Part shown: positions 17,482 to 26,630 of the stretch, piece by piece
Layout: every line of letters begins with the position of its first letter
How positions within the stretch are numbered: the stretch's first letter is position 1
Assembly (NCBI GenBank): GCA_002841595.1
Contig: PHAD01000002.1
Coordinates: 1-46,160, forward strand
Source: Firmicutes bacterium HGW-Firmicutes-12
Lineage (GTDB): Bacteria > Bacillota > Peptococcia > DRI-13 > PHAD01
Direction: 5' to 3'
Length of the DNA stretch: 46,160 nt
Made by a program: the position numbers and the translations under genes
Notes under the pieces: model-generated
Database searches by the model: none
What the model was told of the DNA's origin: nothing
Seen by the model: the letters and a program-made list of their open reading frames with translations, nothing else

Positions 17482-18231
17482 TTAAATCTCAAGCCCAACG
17501 GGACAATGATCACTGCCCAATATGTCATCATAAATAGGAGCACACCTAACTTGATCCTTTATGCGTTCTGACACAAGAAAATAGTCAATGCGCCAACCAA
17601 CATTATTAGCCCTGGCCTTAAACATATAAGACCACCACGTATAAGCTTCTGTTTTGTCGGGATGTAAATAACGGAACGTATCAACAAAGCCTGCTCCTAA
17701 TAGCTCGGTCATTTTTTCACGTTCTTCAGGAGAGAATCCGGCGCTCCCAACATTAGACTTCGGGTTTTTTAGGTCTATCTCTCGGTGGGCCACATTCATA
17801 TCTCCACATACTATCACCGGCTTCTTTTTATCTAAGCTTTGCAAATGGGCACAAAAATCGTCCTGCCATCGAATCCGATATTCTAGACGTGCTAAACCCC
17901 TTTGGGAATTGGGGACATATATATTAACAAGATAAAAGTCATCATATTCTAAAGTGATTATGCGTCCTTCTGAGTCATGCTCTGCTATCCCCAAATCAAG
18001 CGTAACTACATTGGCTTTCATCTTAGAAAATACAGCTGTCCCAGAATAACCTTTTTTTACAGCACTATTCCAGTATTCCTCATAATCAGGAAGATTAATA
18101 TCAGCCTGTCCTTTTTGCATTTTTGTTTCCTGTATACAGAAGATATCAGCATCAATATCCTTGAAAAATTCCAAAAACCCTTTATTCAAACTGGCTCGTA
18201 GGCCGTTCACATTCCACGAAACAAGCTTCAT
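17482..18231 (-). CDS. xth: Exodeoxyribonuclease III (AP endonuclease)
   Basis: A 249-residue EEP-fold nuclease of the ExoIII/APE1 family, which cleaves DNA 5' of abasic sites and degrades 3' ends in base excision repair. MKLVSWNVNGLRA at the N-terminus, E35 in CIQETK, the metal and catalytic residues in CGDMNVAH, and the C-terminal GSDHCPV supply the full active site. Length matches the family. The WWSYMFKARANNVGWRIDYFLVS stretch is characteristic of the ExoA/ExoIII subgroup. It follows aguB by 78 bases on the same strand. Confidence 0.96.
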   Translation of the reverse strand: MKLVSWNVNGLRASLNKGFLEFFKDIDADIFCIQETKMQKGQADINLPDYEEYWNSAVKKGYSGTAVFSKMKANVVTLDLGIAEHDSEGRIITLEYDDFYLVNIYVPNSQRGLARLEYRIRWQDDFCAHLQSLDKKKPVIVCGDMNVAHREIDLKNPKSNVGSAGFSPEEREKMTELLGAGFVDTFRYLHPDKTEAYTWWSYMFKARANNVGWRIDYFLVSERIKDQVRCAPIYDDILGSDHCPVGLEI

Positions 18232-18309
18232 CTTATGCTCTTTACCCCCTTATGTTTAAATATTATGCCTATTTTAGCTCCCCGAAATCATAGCCAATAC
18301 CTATGCTGC

Positions 18310-19188
18310 TTAACGAATAATTAACTCCCCATCATTTGAGGTAATAACTCCGTAAAGATCAGGTCGTCTATCTCTAAAAATTCCCCATTCGATACGTTGT
18401 TTTTCCAATTGATCTAAATCAAATTCGGCTATTAGCATTGTTTCATCCTCACGATTTGCTTCAACAAGCTTGTTGCCTTGCGGTCCCGCAATAAAGGAAG
18501 AACCATAAAACGTAATTTTTGAATCCTCATCTTCTTCGCTACCAACGCGATTTGACGCAATAACCGGAACCAGGTTAGCGGCAGCATGTCCTAACATACA
18601 AGTCTGCCAATGATCTTTGGAATCTATAGATTCGTCGTGGGGCTCTGAACCAATTGCTGTTGGATAAAACAGTAATTCGGCTCCCCTTAAGGTCATACAC
18701 CTGGCCGCTTCTGGGAACCACTGATCCCAGCATATTCCTATACCTATTTTGCCATAGCGGGTATTCCAGACTTGAAAGCCCGTATCCCCAGGATTAAAAT
18801 AGAACTTTTCTTCATAACCAGGGCCATCGGGAATATGACTTTTGCGATATACCCCCAATACCAGTCCATTTGCGTCTATTACAGCTACGGAGTTATATAG
18901 GGCGTTATTTTTCTTTTCATAAAAACTGATAGGTAAGACTACCTGAAGCTCCTTAGCAATTTCTTTAAAATGATTAACTGACTTGTTCTCAGTTAATCCG
19001 ACCGCATACTTATAATACTTGGTGTTTTCCTTCTGACAAAAATAGGGCGTTTCAAAAAGCTCTTGCAGTAGAATTATTTGTGCGCCTTCCTTAACGGCTT
19101 CTCTCACAAAACCTTCCGCTTTAGCGATATTATCATCCATATTACCTGAACAACTCATCTGTGTAGCCGCTACTTTAACTTTCCTCAT
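18310..19188 (-). CDS. aguB: N-carbamoylputrescine amidase
   Basis: A 292-residue carbon-nitrogen hydrolase of the nitrilase superfamily. The catalytic triad is visible: E43 in LLQELFE, K116 in YRKSHIPDG and C153 in GIGICWDQWFPE. The IPDGPGYEEKFYF stretch is typical of AguB. It converts N-carbamoylputrescine to putrescine, ammonia and CO2. ATG 19188 follows TGAGGTG. It is the second gene after aguA (gap 27 bases), so the two enzymes form a complete agmatine-to-putrescine pathway. Confidence 0.95.
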   Translation of the reverse strand: MRKVKVAATQMSCSGNMDDNIAKAEGFVREAVKEGAQIILLQELFETPYFCQKENTKYYKYAVGLTENKSVNHFKEIAKELQVVLPISFYEKKNNALYNSVAVIDANGLVLGVYRKSHIPDGPGYEEKFYFNPGDTGFQVWNTRYGKIGIGICWDQWFPEAARCMTLRGAELLFYPTAIGSEPHDESIDSKDHWQTCMLGHAAANLVPVIASNRVGSEEDEDSKITFYGSSFIAGPQGNKLVEANREDETMLIAEFDLDQLEKQRIEWGIFRDRRPDLYGVITSNDGELIIR

Positions 19189-19215
19189 TAAAACACCTCA
19201 TTTTTTATAAGCTAT

Positions 19216-20247
19216 CTATTCTTTTCCCCTCGGCATTTGCTGGGTAGTACAGTGCACATTCCCACCTTCTTTAATAAGGGCCATACCGTTTATTTTACGT
19301 ATTCTTCTCCCGGGAAATACTTCTTTTAATACATCTTCGGCTTTTTTGTCTGTATCTTCAGCATTCCCGCCAAAAATCGGCAGGATAATCCCACCATTAA
19401 CAAAATAGAAATTCAAGTAACTTAAAGTTAGCCTGCTTCCTTTATGTTCAAGCATTGGAGGCTGCTGAATGGGAATAATCTCTATACTCCTACCCATGGC
19501 ATCCGTACTATTCGTTAAGATCTTAAGGTTTTCTTGGGTAATCCCGTAATTATCATCCTCCGGGTCATCACAAATCTGGAGAAGTATTTTCCCAGGTGCA
19601 GCAAAACAAGCTATATTATCAATATGACCATCGGTCTCGTCACCGTATAGACCCTTCTTCAGCCAGATAACCTTTTCAATATTTAAATATTGCTTTAAAT
19701 AACTCTCAATTTTATTTTTAATCAAATATGGATTCCTATTAGGATTTAATAAACACTCCTCAGTAGTAAGCAAAGTTCCTTCGCCGTCTACATGAATAGA
19801 GCCACCTTCCATAACCAAGGATGCATTAAAGCGTTCAATATTCAAATAGTCAAGAATTAAAGGTGCGACCTGATCATCTAAATCACAGGGGGTATACTTC
19901 TCTCCCCACGCATTGAATTTCCAATTAACTCCTGCTCTCTTACCGTCATCATTCATCAGAAATGTTGGCCCATTATCCCGAAGCCACGCATCATTATGTT
20001 GGATAGGAATTACTTCTATATTAGGCTCCTCAAATAGCTCCTTGATCTGGTCTTGCTCATCAGGGTTAACTACAACAATAACAGGTTCAAATTCCGCGAT
20101 AGCTTTGACGATCTCTAAATATCCCTGCTGAACCCTTTCATAGTCTTGTGGAAAACACATGGATTCTTGAACCGGCCAAGAGATAAAGGTACATTGATGG
20201 TTTGTCCACTCCGCAGGCATTTTGTAGTTGTGTAATTTAGACCCCAT
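19216..20247 (-). CDS. aguA: Agmatine deiminase
   Basis: A 343-residue guanidino-group hydrolase (PAD-related fold) that hydrolyses agmatine to N-carbamoylputrescine and ammonia. Diagnostic features are MPAEWTNHQCTFISWP at the N-terminus, the DNGPTF motif, the GDETDGHIDNIACF stretch, and the nucleophile C333 in GGNVHCTTQQMP. Full length. ATG 20247 follows AGAGGT. It lies 72 bases after the upstream kinase gene on the same strand. No arginine decarboxylase is in the window, so agmatine must come from elsewhere in the cell or from the medium. Confidence 0.96.
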   Translation of the reverse strand: MGSKLHNYKMPAEWTNHQCTFISWPVQESMCFPQDYERVQQGYLEIVKAIAEFEPVIVVVNPDEQDQIKELFEEPNIEVIPIQHNDAWLRDNGPTFLMNDDGKRAGVNWKFNAWGEKYTPCDLDDQVAPLILDYLNIERFNASLVMEGGSIHVDGEGTLLTTEECLLNPNRNPYLIKNKIESYLKQYLNIEKVIWLKKGLYGDETDGHIDNIACFAAPGKILLQICDDPEDDNYGITQENLKILTNSTDAMGRSIEIIPIQQPPMLEHKGSRLTLSYLNFYFVNGGIILPIFGGNAEDTDKKAEDVLKEVFPGRRIRKINGMALIKEGGNVHCTTQQMPRGKE

Positions 20248-20319
20248 AAATACCTCTTTCCGACATTAATATATTTTTGAATTTTAAAAAGTCTATGTTT
20301 TAGGATAATAGATTTCTTT

Positions 20320-21681
20320 CTAAATGGCTAGAGGTATTTTTATTATAAATCTACTCCCCTTACCCAGTTCTGATTCAACTCTTATTGTTCCCATTATCTT
20401 TTGAAGATTTTCTTTTGCTAAAAATAGACCTAGTCCTTCACCTGAAGTCCTATTATCATTATTACTTCTATAATAAGCATCAAATATTTTTGTTTGTTCT
20501 TCTTTTTTTATACCTTTACCGTTATCTTCAATGATTATGAGCATTTCTTTATTTTGCTTTTCATACTTTACCGTTACCTTGCCTTCTGAAGAGGTATATT
20601 TGTATGCATTTGTTAAAACATTATATATTGCCTGACTCAGCTTGTATTTATCAGAGTATATAGTGACTTTTTCATGGTTTAGGACATCTATATTAATAGC
20701 CTTTTTATTAAACTGTACTCTTAATCCGCCAACTATCTGTCTAAGTAATTGATTAAACTCAAATCCTTCTACTTCAATTCTTCCTTCATTCTTGTCTGCA
20801 TCAATCATATTACTCATATTAGCAATAATTTCAGTAATGTTGTCAATTTGTTCATCACAGATTTTAATTTCTTCTGAATTCATATCAATCATACCATCTT
20901 CTAAACTTTCTAAATGGTTTTTTAATATTGTCAGTGGTGTTCTGGATTGATGGATTAATTCATCAATTAATCTCTTTCTACTCCTATTCTTCAGCCTTAA
21001 TTTTGCTTTAAGTGTCTCTAGGCTTTGTTGTACGACTCTGATTTCCTTGATTTTAGACAACTTAATACTAACGTAATCCCCTATTTCTATATTTTGGGCC
21101 AAAGCAGCTGTTTGAACCATATCTTTGCTCATGTTCCTACTAACTATAATTCCTATAATTACAGCAAAAACAAGTACAATTCCTATGGAAATTAAACTAT
21201 TTAAAAGTAATGCTGCTTTAAACATCCTTATGGCTATTGAGTTTTCTACTGAACTATAACGGGTGATGTTTAACTGTCCAACTAAGATATCTTTATCTAA
21301 TATCTCTGCATGATCAACTTCTTCGGACTGCAACTCCATCATTCTGTTAAACATACCCCTATTCTTCATCATGCCTAGCATATCGGACTCATTAGCTACA
21401 TCAACTATTAATTGCCCTTTTGCATTATAAAGCTTAATTCTCGTGATAGGATCGTCTAGATGAGTCTCTAATTCTATTGCCATTTGCCTTAATGAAAAGT
21501 CTTTTTCTGATAATGCTATTTTTGAGTATTCAACTATTTCCGAAAAATGCTTTTCATAATTCTCGGTCATATAGTCTACAAAGTACCTGTCTGTTAAAGA
21601 GCTTAATACAAATGCATTAATACTAACTGAAAATATTGCAACTAATATCAATACTATTAACCATTGTCGTCTTATTGTCAT
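20320..21681 (-). CDS. Sensor histidine kinase (two-TM, extracytoplasmic sensor)
   Basis: The 453-residue protein has a transmembrane helix at about 7-29, an extracytoplasmic segment of about 125 residues and a second helix at about 157-181. The phosphoacceptor is H244 in ELIHQSRTPLT. The ATPase domain shows NVLTNAYKYT, EDNGKGIKKEE and GEGLGLFLAK. The sensor segment is methionine-rich around residues 101-115 (MLGMMKNRGMFNRMM), which could be relevant to metal or oxidant sensing. The gene overlaps the preceding regulator by 4 bases. The signal is unknown. Confidence 0.94.
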   Translation of the reverse strand: MTIRRQWLIVLILVAIFSVSINAFVLSSLTDRYFVDYMTENYEKHFSEIVEYSKIALSEKDFSLRQMAIELETHLDDPITRIKLYNAKGQLIVDVANESDMLGMMKNRGMFNRMMELQSEEVDHAEILDKDILVGQLNITRYSSVENSIAIRMFKAALLLNSLISIGIVLVFAVIIGIIVSRNMSKDMVQTAALAQNIEIGDYVSIKLSKIKEIRVVQQSLETLKAKLRLKNRSRKRLIDELIHQSRTPLTILKNHLESLEDGMIDMNSEEIKICDEQIDNITEIIANMSNMIDADKNEGRIEVEGFEFNQLLRQIVGGLRVQFNKKAINIDVLNHEKVTIYSDKYKLSQAIYNVLTNAYKYTSSEGKVTVKYEKQNKEMLIIIEDNGKGIKKEEQTKIFDAYYRSNNDNRTSGEGLGLFLAKENLQKIMGTIRVESELGKGSRFIIKIPLAI

Positions 21682-22367
21682 AAGCCATTCTCTCCAAACA
21701 TATACCCCATCCCATATTTACTTATTAGGATTTTTGGTTTTTTGGGATCCATTTCAATTTTTTGCCTAATTCTCTTAATATAGGTATCAATATTTCTATC
21801 ATAGCCCTCATATTCAAGTCCATAAGCCAGGTTGATTAATTGTTCTCTCGTTAAAACCTTACCTTTATTCATGAACATTACTAGTAATAATTTATATTCT
21901 GCAGAAGTTAGATCGATTTCCTCATTAAGTTTGTATAGTTTCATGCTTTTTGTGTGCAAACTTAAGTAACTATGATTATAGACAATTTCGTCCGAATCAT
22001 TATACACTCTTTTTAAGAGAACTCTTATTCTTCGCATGAGTTCTTTTACGCTAAACGGTTTGACGACATAATCGTCTGCTCCGGTATCAAAGCCTTTCAA
22101 GCGATCAACTTCCTCCTGTTTTGCAGTTAACATAATCACAGGAACTTCTGAGATTTTTCTTATTTCACCAAGGACATCAAAACCGGTAATCCCTGGAAGC
22201 ATAATATCAAGAAGAACGAGGTGAATATCACTATTGTGATTAAAAAACTCTAAGGCCTCAAATCCATCTTTCGCTACATGATAACTATAACCTTCTTTGG
22301 CAAGATATTTTGCAACTATATCACTTATTTCCTTTTGATCTTCCACCACTAACACTCTATGTCTCAT
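21678..22367 (-). CDS. OmpR-family response regulator
   Basis: The 229-residue protein has a receiver domain with acidic pair E9-D10, phosphoacceptor D54 in VLLDIMLPG and K103 in VVKPFSVKEL. It is followed by a winged-helix DNA-binding domain ending in NIDTYIKRIRQKIE and KYGMGYMF. It is the cognate regulator of the kinase it overlaps by 4 bases. ATG 22367 follows GAGGTGACGGG. Likely targets are nearby, for example the SHOCT protein genes just upstream, but no binding site was identified. Confidence 0.95.
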   Translation of the reverse strand: MRHRVLVVEDQKEISDIVAKYLAKEGYSYHVAKDGFEALEFFNHNSDIHLVLLDIMLPGITGFDVLGEIRKISEVPVIMLTAKQEEVDRLKGFDTGADDYVVKPFSVKELMRRIRVLLKRVYNDSDEIVYNHSYLSLHTKSMKLYKLNEEIDLTSAEYKLLLVMFMNKGKVLTREQLINLAYGLEYEGYDRNIDTYIKRIRQKIEMDPKKPKILISKYGMGYMFGENGL

Positions 22368-22444
22368 CCCGTCACCTCACCTTAATTTTATCACCTCGGT
22401 TATATCAATGTCTATTTACCATTTTCGACCCCGTATGACATAGA

Positions 22445-22474
22445 AACCGCCTGAAACTTTCGTTTCAAGCGGTT
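22445..22474 (-). other. Hairpin between the SHOCT genes and the two-component genes
   Basis: Two 13-base arms (22445-22457 and 22462-22474) with a TTTC loop and one mismatch follow the second SHOCT gene by 33 bases. The T-rich tail on the minus strand is short, so this is a weak terminator or an attenuating hairpin before the regulator gene. Confidence 0.5.
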
Positions 22475-22507
22475 CTTTGGTCTGTGTTTTCACACAGCCT
22501 AATACAT

Positions 22508-22759
22508 TTACTTTTTATTCAATACCGCTTTTTTCTTCAGAAATTCTTCTTCGGTTATTTCTCCTTGTACTAGTCTGATTTTTAGTGAATCTAATGCTGG
22601 ATTATTAGCTTGTGTTGTATTGTTTCTTCTAACTATATAAACTATTAAAACAATTGCTGCTATAATAACCCCTATTGTGATTAAGCTACTCAATCCACCA
22701 CCCAAAAACCCTTGCCCAAAACAACCATAATTACCAATCATGCCTTTTCCATACATCAT
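22508..22759 (-). CDS. SHOCT domain membrane miniprotein
   Basis: An 83-residue protein starting at ATG 22759, 8 bases after AAGGAGG; a longer frame from 22783 begins before this site. It has a glycine-rich start, one transmembrane helix (about residues 24-44) and a C-terminal SHOCT motif (LDSLKIRLVQGEITEEEF). SHOCT modules are short helical segments thought to mediate oligomerisation. Its binding site lies within the end of the previous SHOCT gene, so the two are coupled. Function unknown. Confidence 0.85.
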   Translation of the reverse strand: MMYGKGMIGNYGCFGQGFLGGGLSSLITIGVIIAAIVLIVYIVRRNNTTQANNPALDSLKIRLVQGEITEEEFLKKKAVLNKK

Positions 22760-22772
22760 CTTAACTACCTCC

Positions 22773-22955
22773 TTAGTCTTCAATCATTTTTTTGATCTTT
22801 TCATATTCCTGATCGTCTAGCTCACCATTTACATACCTCAACTTTAAAACCTCTACTGCTTCATTTTCTTTTGGTTGTTTGGTTTGAATTCTATCTTTTT
22901 TAATAACAAAATAGTAGATAACAATACCTATCAAGACCCATAAAATGAACATCAT
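22773..22955 (-). CDS. SHOCT domain membrane miniprotein
   Basis: A 60-residue protein with an N-terminal transmembrane helix (about 3-18) and a C-terminal SHOCT motif (VLKLRYVNGELDDQEYEKIKK). ATG 22955 lies 9 bases after AAGGAGG. It is the first gene of a pair of related one-helix SHOCT proteins upstream of the two-component genes. The pair could hetero-oligomerise in the membrane; that is inferred from shared architecture only. Confidence 0.82.
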   Translation of the reverse strand: MMFILWVLIGIVIYYFVIKKDRIQTKQPKENEAVEVLKLRYVNGELDDQEYEKIKKMIED

Positions 22956-23059
22956 ATTAACCGACCTCCTTCATATATCAAATTAAGTAAAAAGCAATGT
23001 TTTGATTACCTAACTACAATTATGAGATATAAATGTGGCACAAATATGACATTTATTAA

Positions 23060-23947
23060 CTATGTAAGCCTCTCCAGAATAAAATCAAGGTTTTGCTTTT
23101 GCCCCTCCTCTAGTAACGGCAAAAAAAGATCTCCTTTCTTCTTCAACCTTGCGGATATGTTTAATAACGTATAATCCTCAGGCTTTGCACCTTTCTCTAA
23201 TTCCTGCCATTCAACCGGTACTGCTACCGTAGCTTGGGCAGTAGCTCGAGGGGAGTAGGGAGAGATTATGGTTTTCCCACTCCACATCTGCAAATAATCA
23301 AAATAAACGCGCTGTCCTCGTTTCTTAACCACTCGCTCAATAGTTATCTTATTAGGATATTTGTTAACAAAAAAAATAGCAAAGATATGATTTATTTTTC
23401 TTGCAGTATCATAATCATATTTCTCGTTTACCGGGATATATATCTGCAGACCGGTAGCACCGGACATTTTAACATAGGAATTAACATTTAATTTTTTCAG
23501 TTCTTCATTTATATTGAGCGCTACTTCTGCAGTGTCAGAAAATCTTAGTCCTTCAGCCGGGTCTAGATCAAAAATAATGTCCTTCGGCCTTAATTCATTT
23601 GTATAATAATTAAAAGCCGTATGCAGTTCCAAAGCAGCCTGATTAGCTAGCCATACAAGTGTGGCTGAATCGTTTAGTAATATATAGTTGTTATCATGCC
23701 AAGGATGCGTCTTTATCCATTCCGGAGCATGTTTGGGGGTATTTTTCTGATAGAATGATTTCCCTATATAACCATGGGGATAACGAATGGTCGTAAGTAA
23801 ACGATTGTATGCATGAGGGATAATATATGGGGCAAGCTCTATAATCCTAGTAATATAGTCAATCTTACGTATTCCTAACTCGGGCCATAGTAACTTCTCC
23901 GGATTAGTTATACTTACTTCGTAACCATCTATATAAAGAACCGACAT
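23060..23947 (-). CDS. NHEJ polymerase/primase (LigD polymerase domain, stand-alone)
   Basis: A 295-residue archaeo-eukaryotic primase-type protein equal to the polymerase domain of LigD. Visible features are the N-terminal TNPEKLLWPE motif, YQKNTPKHAPEWI, the metal-binding D127 and D129 in IIFDLDPAEG, and SGATGLQIYIPV. It fills gaps and adds nucleotides at double-strand break ends during non-homologous end joining. Its ATG overlaps the ligase stop codon by one base (TGATG at 23949-23945), so translation is coupled. In many bacteria the two activities are fused in one LigD; here they are separate proteins. Confidence 0.93.
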   Translation of the reverse strand: MSVLYIDGYEVSITNPEKLLWPELGIRKIDYITRIIELAPYIIPHAYNRLLTTIRYPHGYIGKSFYQKNTPKHAPEWIKTHPWHDNNYILLNDSATLVWLANQAALELHTAFNYYTNELRPKDIIFDLDPAEGLRFSDTAEVALNINEELKKLNVNSYVKMSGATGLQIYIPVNEKYDYDTARKINHIFAIFFVNKYPNKITIERVVKKRGQRVYFDYLQMWSGKTIISPYSPRATAQATVAVPVEWQELEKGAKPEDYTLLNISARLKKKGDLFLPLLEEGQKQNLDFILERLT

Positions 23948-24897
23948 CAGACTATGTACTCCTTCCCCACAGCTTCTCTGGGATTTTGCTCACTAAAACC
24001 AATTATCTTAGGATGTCTTAACACCCCACCTTCTGTCCATTCAAGAAATTGCACCCAACAGGTTAGTGCCGGTCTGAGCCATACGGTTTTTGGCTCATTT
24101 GAAACATCTATAAAGGGACTCGTTTCTTGCGTCGTACTGGTCTTATACTTGGTGATATAGTTATATAAATCCAAAATGTTTCCTTGCGATAATCCCAGCG
24201 ACGCTCTTCCCACATATACAAGGTTTTCATCATTGTAGATACCTAAAAGCAGGGAATTAGGATATTTGTTTTTTAATATAATACCTCCAATAATCGCGAG
24301 CATTTTTTTATTTATTTTTATTTTTAGCCAATCATTGTGCTTTTTACCCCCTTGGTATAGGCTGGATAATCGCTTAGAGACAATTCCTTCCATACTTCGC
24401 TCTTTCATCATCTCATATAGTTTCTGTCCGTCCAGGTAATCATCTGTTAGAAAGATATGCTCATCAGGTTTAAGAATATCTCGTAATAACGAGCTTCTTT
24501 CGGAGAGTGGAAGACCACGAAGATCTTGGTCATTACAGTAGAGTAGGTCAAAGATAATATAGTTAACGGGGTAGTTGCGACTATAGTAACCTAGCTTAGT
24601 TTGTGTACGAATTCTCTCGCGAGTGAGCACTCGGTTAAAAGAAGGAACCCCACTATCACCCAAAACAACCAATTCACCATCTAAAATCGCCTGTTTTGCG
24701 TTTAAAAGCCTTAAACATTGTTGTACCTCAGGATAGAAATCGGTTCGTTCTCTTCCCTTCTTGGTAAAAACTCTAAGCCTGTTCTGTTCAATATAGCTTA
24801 AACCACGAATTCCATCCCATTTAACCTGATGTATCCACTCCCTTTCATTCATTACTATTAGATTTTGGATTGGTTCCATCGGTTGTAATAAATTCAT
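23947..24897 (-). CDS. ATP-dependent DNA ligase of NHEJ (LigD ligase domain, stand-alone)
   Basis: A 316-residue ATP-dependent ligase. Motif I is KWDGIR with adenylated K26; DGELVVLGDSG is motif III-like, MEGIVSKRLSS is motif IV and WLKIKI is motif V. An OB-fold region follows, with HPKIIGFSEQNPREAVG near the end. There is no fused polymerase or phosphoesterase domain. It seals breaks held by Ku. It lies between ku and the polymerase gene in a three-gene repair operon, with a 65-base gap to ku. Confidence 0.94.
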   Translation of the reverse strand: MNLLQPMEPIQNLIVMNEREWIHQVKWDGIRGLSYIEQNRLRVFTKKGRERTDFYPEVQQCLRLLNAKQAILDGELVVLGDSGVPSFNRVLTRERIRTQTKLGYYSRNYPVNYIIFDLLYCNDQDLRGLPLSERSSLLRDILKPDEHIFLTDDYLDGQKLYEMMKERSMEGIVSKRLSSLYQGGKKHNDWLKIKINKKMLAIIGGIILKNKYPNSLLLGIYNDENLVYVGRASLGLSQGNILDLYNYITKYKTSTTQETSPFIDVSNEPKTVWLRPALTCWVQFLEWTEGGVLRHPKIIGFSEQNPREAVGKEYIV

Positions 24898-24962
24898 TTT
24901 GTCTCACCTGCTACTACACTCGTTTTTTGCTACTTTAATTTTCTTGTCATTAAAATATAAAT

Positions 24963-25808
24963 TTAAACAGTAGCCGTTTTCTTTTCCTTATCAGACTTGG
25001 CTGTTTTCTTGCCCGATTTCTTCGTAGCTACCCCTTTTTTCTGAGATTCTTTAAGGCTAGCTTGTAGTGCTTCCATGAGATCAATCACATTTCTCTGAGG
25101 CACAACTTTTGAAACCTCAATTTCCTTACCGGCAATTTTTTTATTAATTAGTTCATTCAATGCTTCACGATAATTATCTTTGTATTTTTCCGGCTCAAAC
25201 GAAGCTGTTAGTGATTCGATGAGTTTGGTGGCTATGTCCAATTCCTTCTCATTGATTTCAACTTTTTCCGGTAATCCGGGAACTTGACTGACAGGCCTTA
25301 CTTCATCCGGATAAAAAATAGTTTCCATAACTAATATTTCATTGCTTACCCTGAGACAGGCTAGAGATTGTTTGTTTCGTATGGTTATTCTGGCAATCGC
25401 AATTTTACCAGTATCAAGCATAGCTTTTTCTAACAGACTATACGCTTTACCACCGTTCTCCTGCGGAGAAAGATAATAGGTTTTTTCAAAATAGATAGGA
25501 TCGATTTCGGATAGATTTACAAAATCCAGGATTTCAATGTTTCTACCATTTACCTCAGATTTAAGACTATTTAATTCATTTTCATCGACTATAATAAAAT
25601 GACTTGGTTCGTATTCATACCCTCTGACAATCTCTTCATCCTTAATCTCTTTATCACAGACAGGACATACTTTCTGATATTTAATAGGGCTCATGCACTC
25701 TTTATGAAGATAACGAAAACGTACATCTTTTTCTTCGGTAGCCGCGAACATCTTAATAGGGATATTAACAAGCCCAAAGCTGATAGAACCTTTCCACATC
25801 GTATGCAT
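24963..25808 (-). CDS. ku: Ku protein, DNA end-binding factor of NHEJ
   Basis: A 281-residue bacterial Ku homodimer subunit. The start MHTMWKGSISFGLVNIPIK is the conserved Ku N-terminus; ATG 25808 has AAAGG at suitable distance, whereas the ATG three codons earlier does not. A CPVC motif with a nearby cysteine follows at about residues 34-53. The C-terminal tail (about 258-281) is rich in lysine, as in Ku proteins whose tails help DNA threading and ligase recruitment. It is the first gene of the ku-ligase-polymerase operon and diverges from the MBL-fold gene. Confidence 0.96.
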   Translation of the reverse strand: MHTMWKGSISFGLVNIPIKMFAATEEKDVRFRYLHKECMSPIKYQKVCPVCDKEIKDEEIVRGYEYEPSHFIIVDENELNSLKSEVNGRNIEILDFVNLSEIDPIYFEKTYYLSPQENGGKAYSLLEKAMLDTGKIAIARITIRNKQSLACLRVSNEILVMETIFYPDEVRPVSQVPGLPEKVEINEKELDIATKLIESLTASFEPEKYKDNYREALNELINKKIAGKEIEVSKVVPQRNVIDLMEALQASLKESQKKGVATKKSGKKTAKSDKEKKTATV

Positions 25809-25928
25809 GATTTTCATCCTTTCAGTGGTTTTAACATTATTCTTTGTTGTCTACGTTGAGATAATGCATCATTATCTTCATTGTCTTGATATAATAGTAC
25901 TTATAATGCTACTAGGAGGTAAATTCAT

Positions 25929-26630
25929 ATGAAAAACTCAGAAGTAAGAATCCAATATATCTATCACAGCGGTTTTATTGTTGAAACAGCCCAAAACATC
26001 TTAGTATTTGACTATTATCGAGGTACCGTTAAACTTAATAATGCAGGCAACAAAAAGGTATTTGTCTTCTCCTCACACGAGCATGCTGACCATTTTACTC
26101 CGCAAATATTTGAATGGCAAAAAGAAAGGCCAGATATCCACTACATCTTGAGTAGCGATATCTGCATCCGGCAAAGAAATGACAATATAAAATTGCTGTC
26201 TCCGTATGAAGAGACAGCAATTGATAATGTAAATATTAGGACTTTTGGTTCAACTGATCTTGGTGTTTCTTTTCTAGTTAACTGTGACGGGATCGATGTA
26301 TTCCATGCCGGAGATTTGAATTGGTGGTACTGGTGGGGCGAGTCTCCGGAAGAAATCGCCAACGCTGAAAAATTGTTCAAAGAAGAAATAGCAAAAATCA
26401 AAGGATTAAATATTGATCTTGCCTTTTTCCCTATAGATCCAAGACTAGAACACAATGACCGTGTAGGAGCAGATTACTTCATTAAAGAAATAACTCCAAA
26501 AGTTTTAATACCCATGCATTTCGCGGATAATCCTGCAACGGCCGAAAAATATGCTGATAGTATGAAGCATTCTCCAACTAGAATAGTTGCCTTGACAAAG
26601 CGGGGACAGGAAATACTACTGTTTGGCTAA
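25929..26630 (+). CDS. MBL-fold metal-dependent hydrolase
   Basis: A 233-residue metallo-beta-lactamase-fold protein. The metal motif HEHADH is at 50-55, HAGD at about residue 121, and a late histidine in LIPMHFAD. There is no beta-CASP domain, so it is not an Artemis-type nuclease. It is closest in style to UlaG/YycJ-like small MBL hydrolases; the substrate is unknown. AGGAGGT lies 8 bases before ATG 25929. TATAAT boxes at 25890-25895 and 25902-25907 could serve as -10 elements, but no clear -35 is present. Divergent from ku; the 3' end overlaps the convergent gene by 15 bases. Confidence 0.9.
   Translation: MKNSEVRIQYIYHSGFIVETAQNILVFDYYRGTVKLNNAGNKKVFVFSSHEHADHFTPQIFEWQKERPDIHYILSSDICIRQRNDNIKLLSPYEETAIDNVNIRTFGSTDLGVSFLVNCDGIDVFHAGDLNWWYWWGESPEEIANAEKLFKEEIAKIKGLNIDLAFFPIDPRLEHNDRVGADYFIKEITPKVLIPMHFADNPATAEKYADSMKHSPTRIVALTKRGQEILLFG

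Noticed and set aside
25929-26630. MBL-fold gene as an Artemis/SNM1-type end-processing nuclease
   Set aside because: At 233 residues it has no beta-CASP domain, so nuclease activity on DNA ends is not supported.
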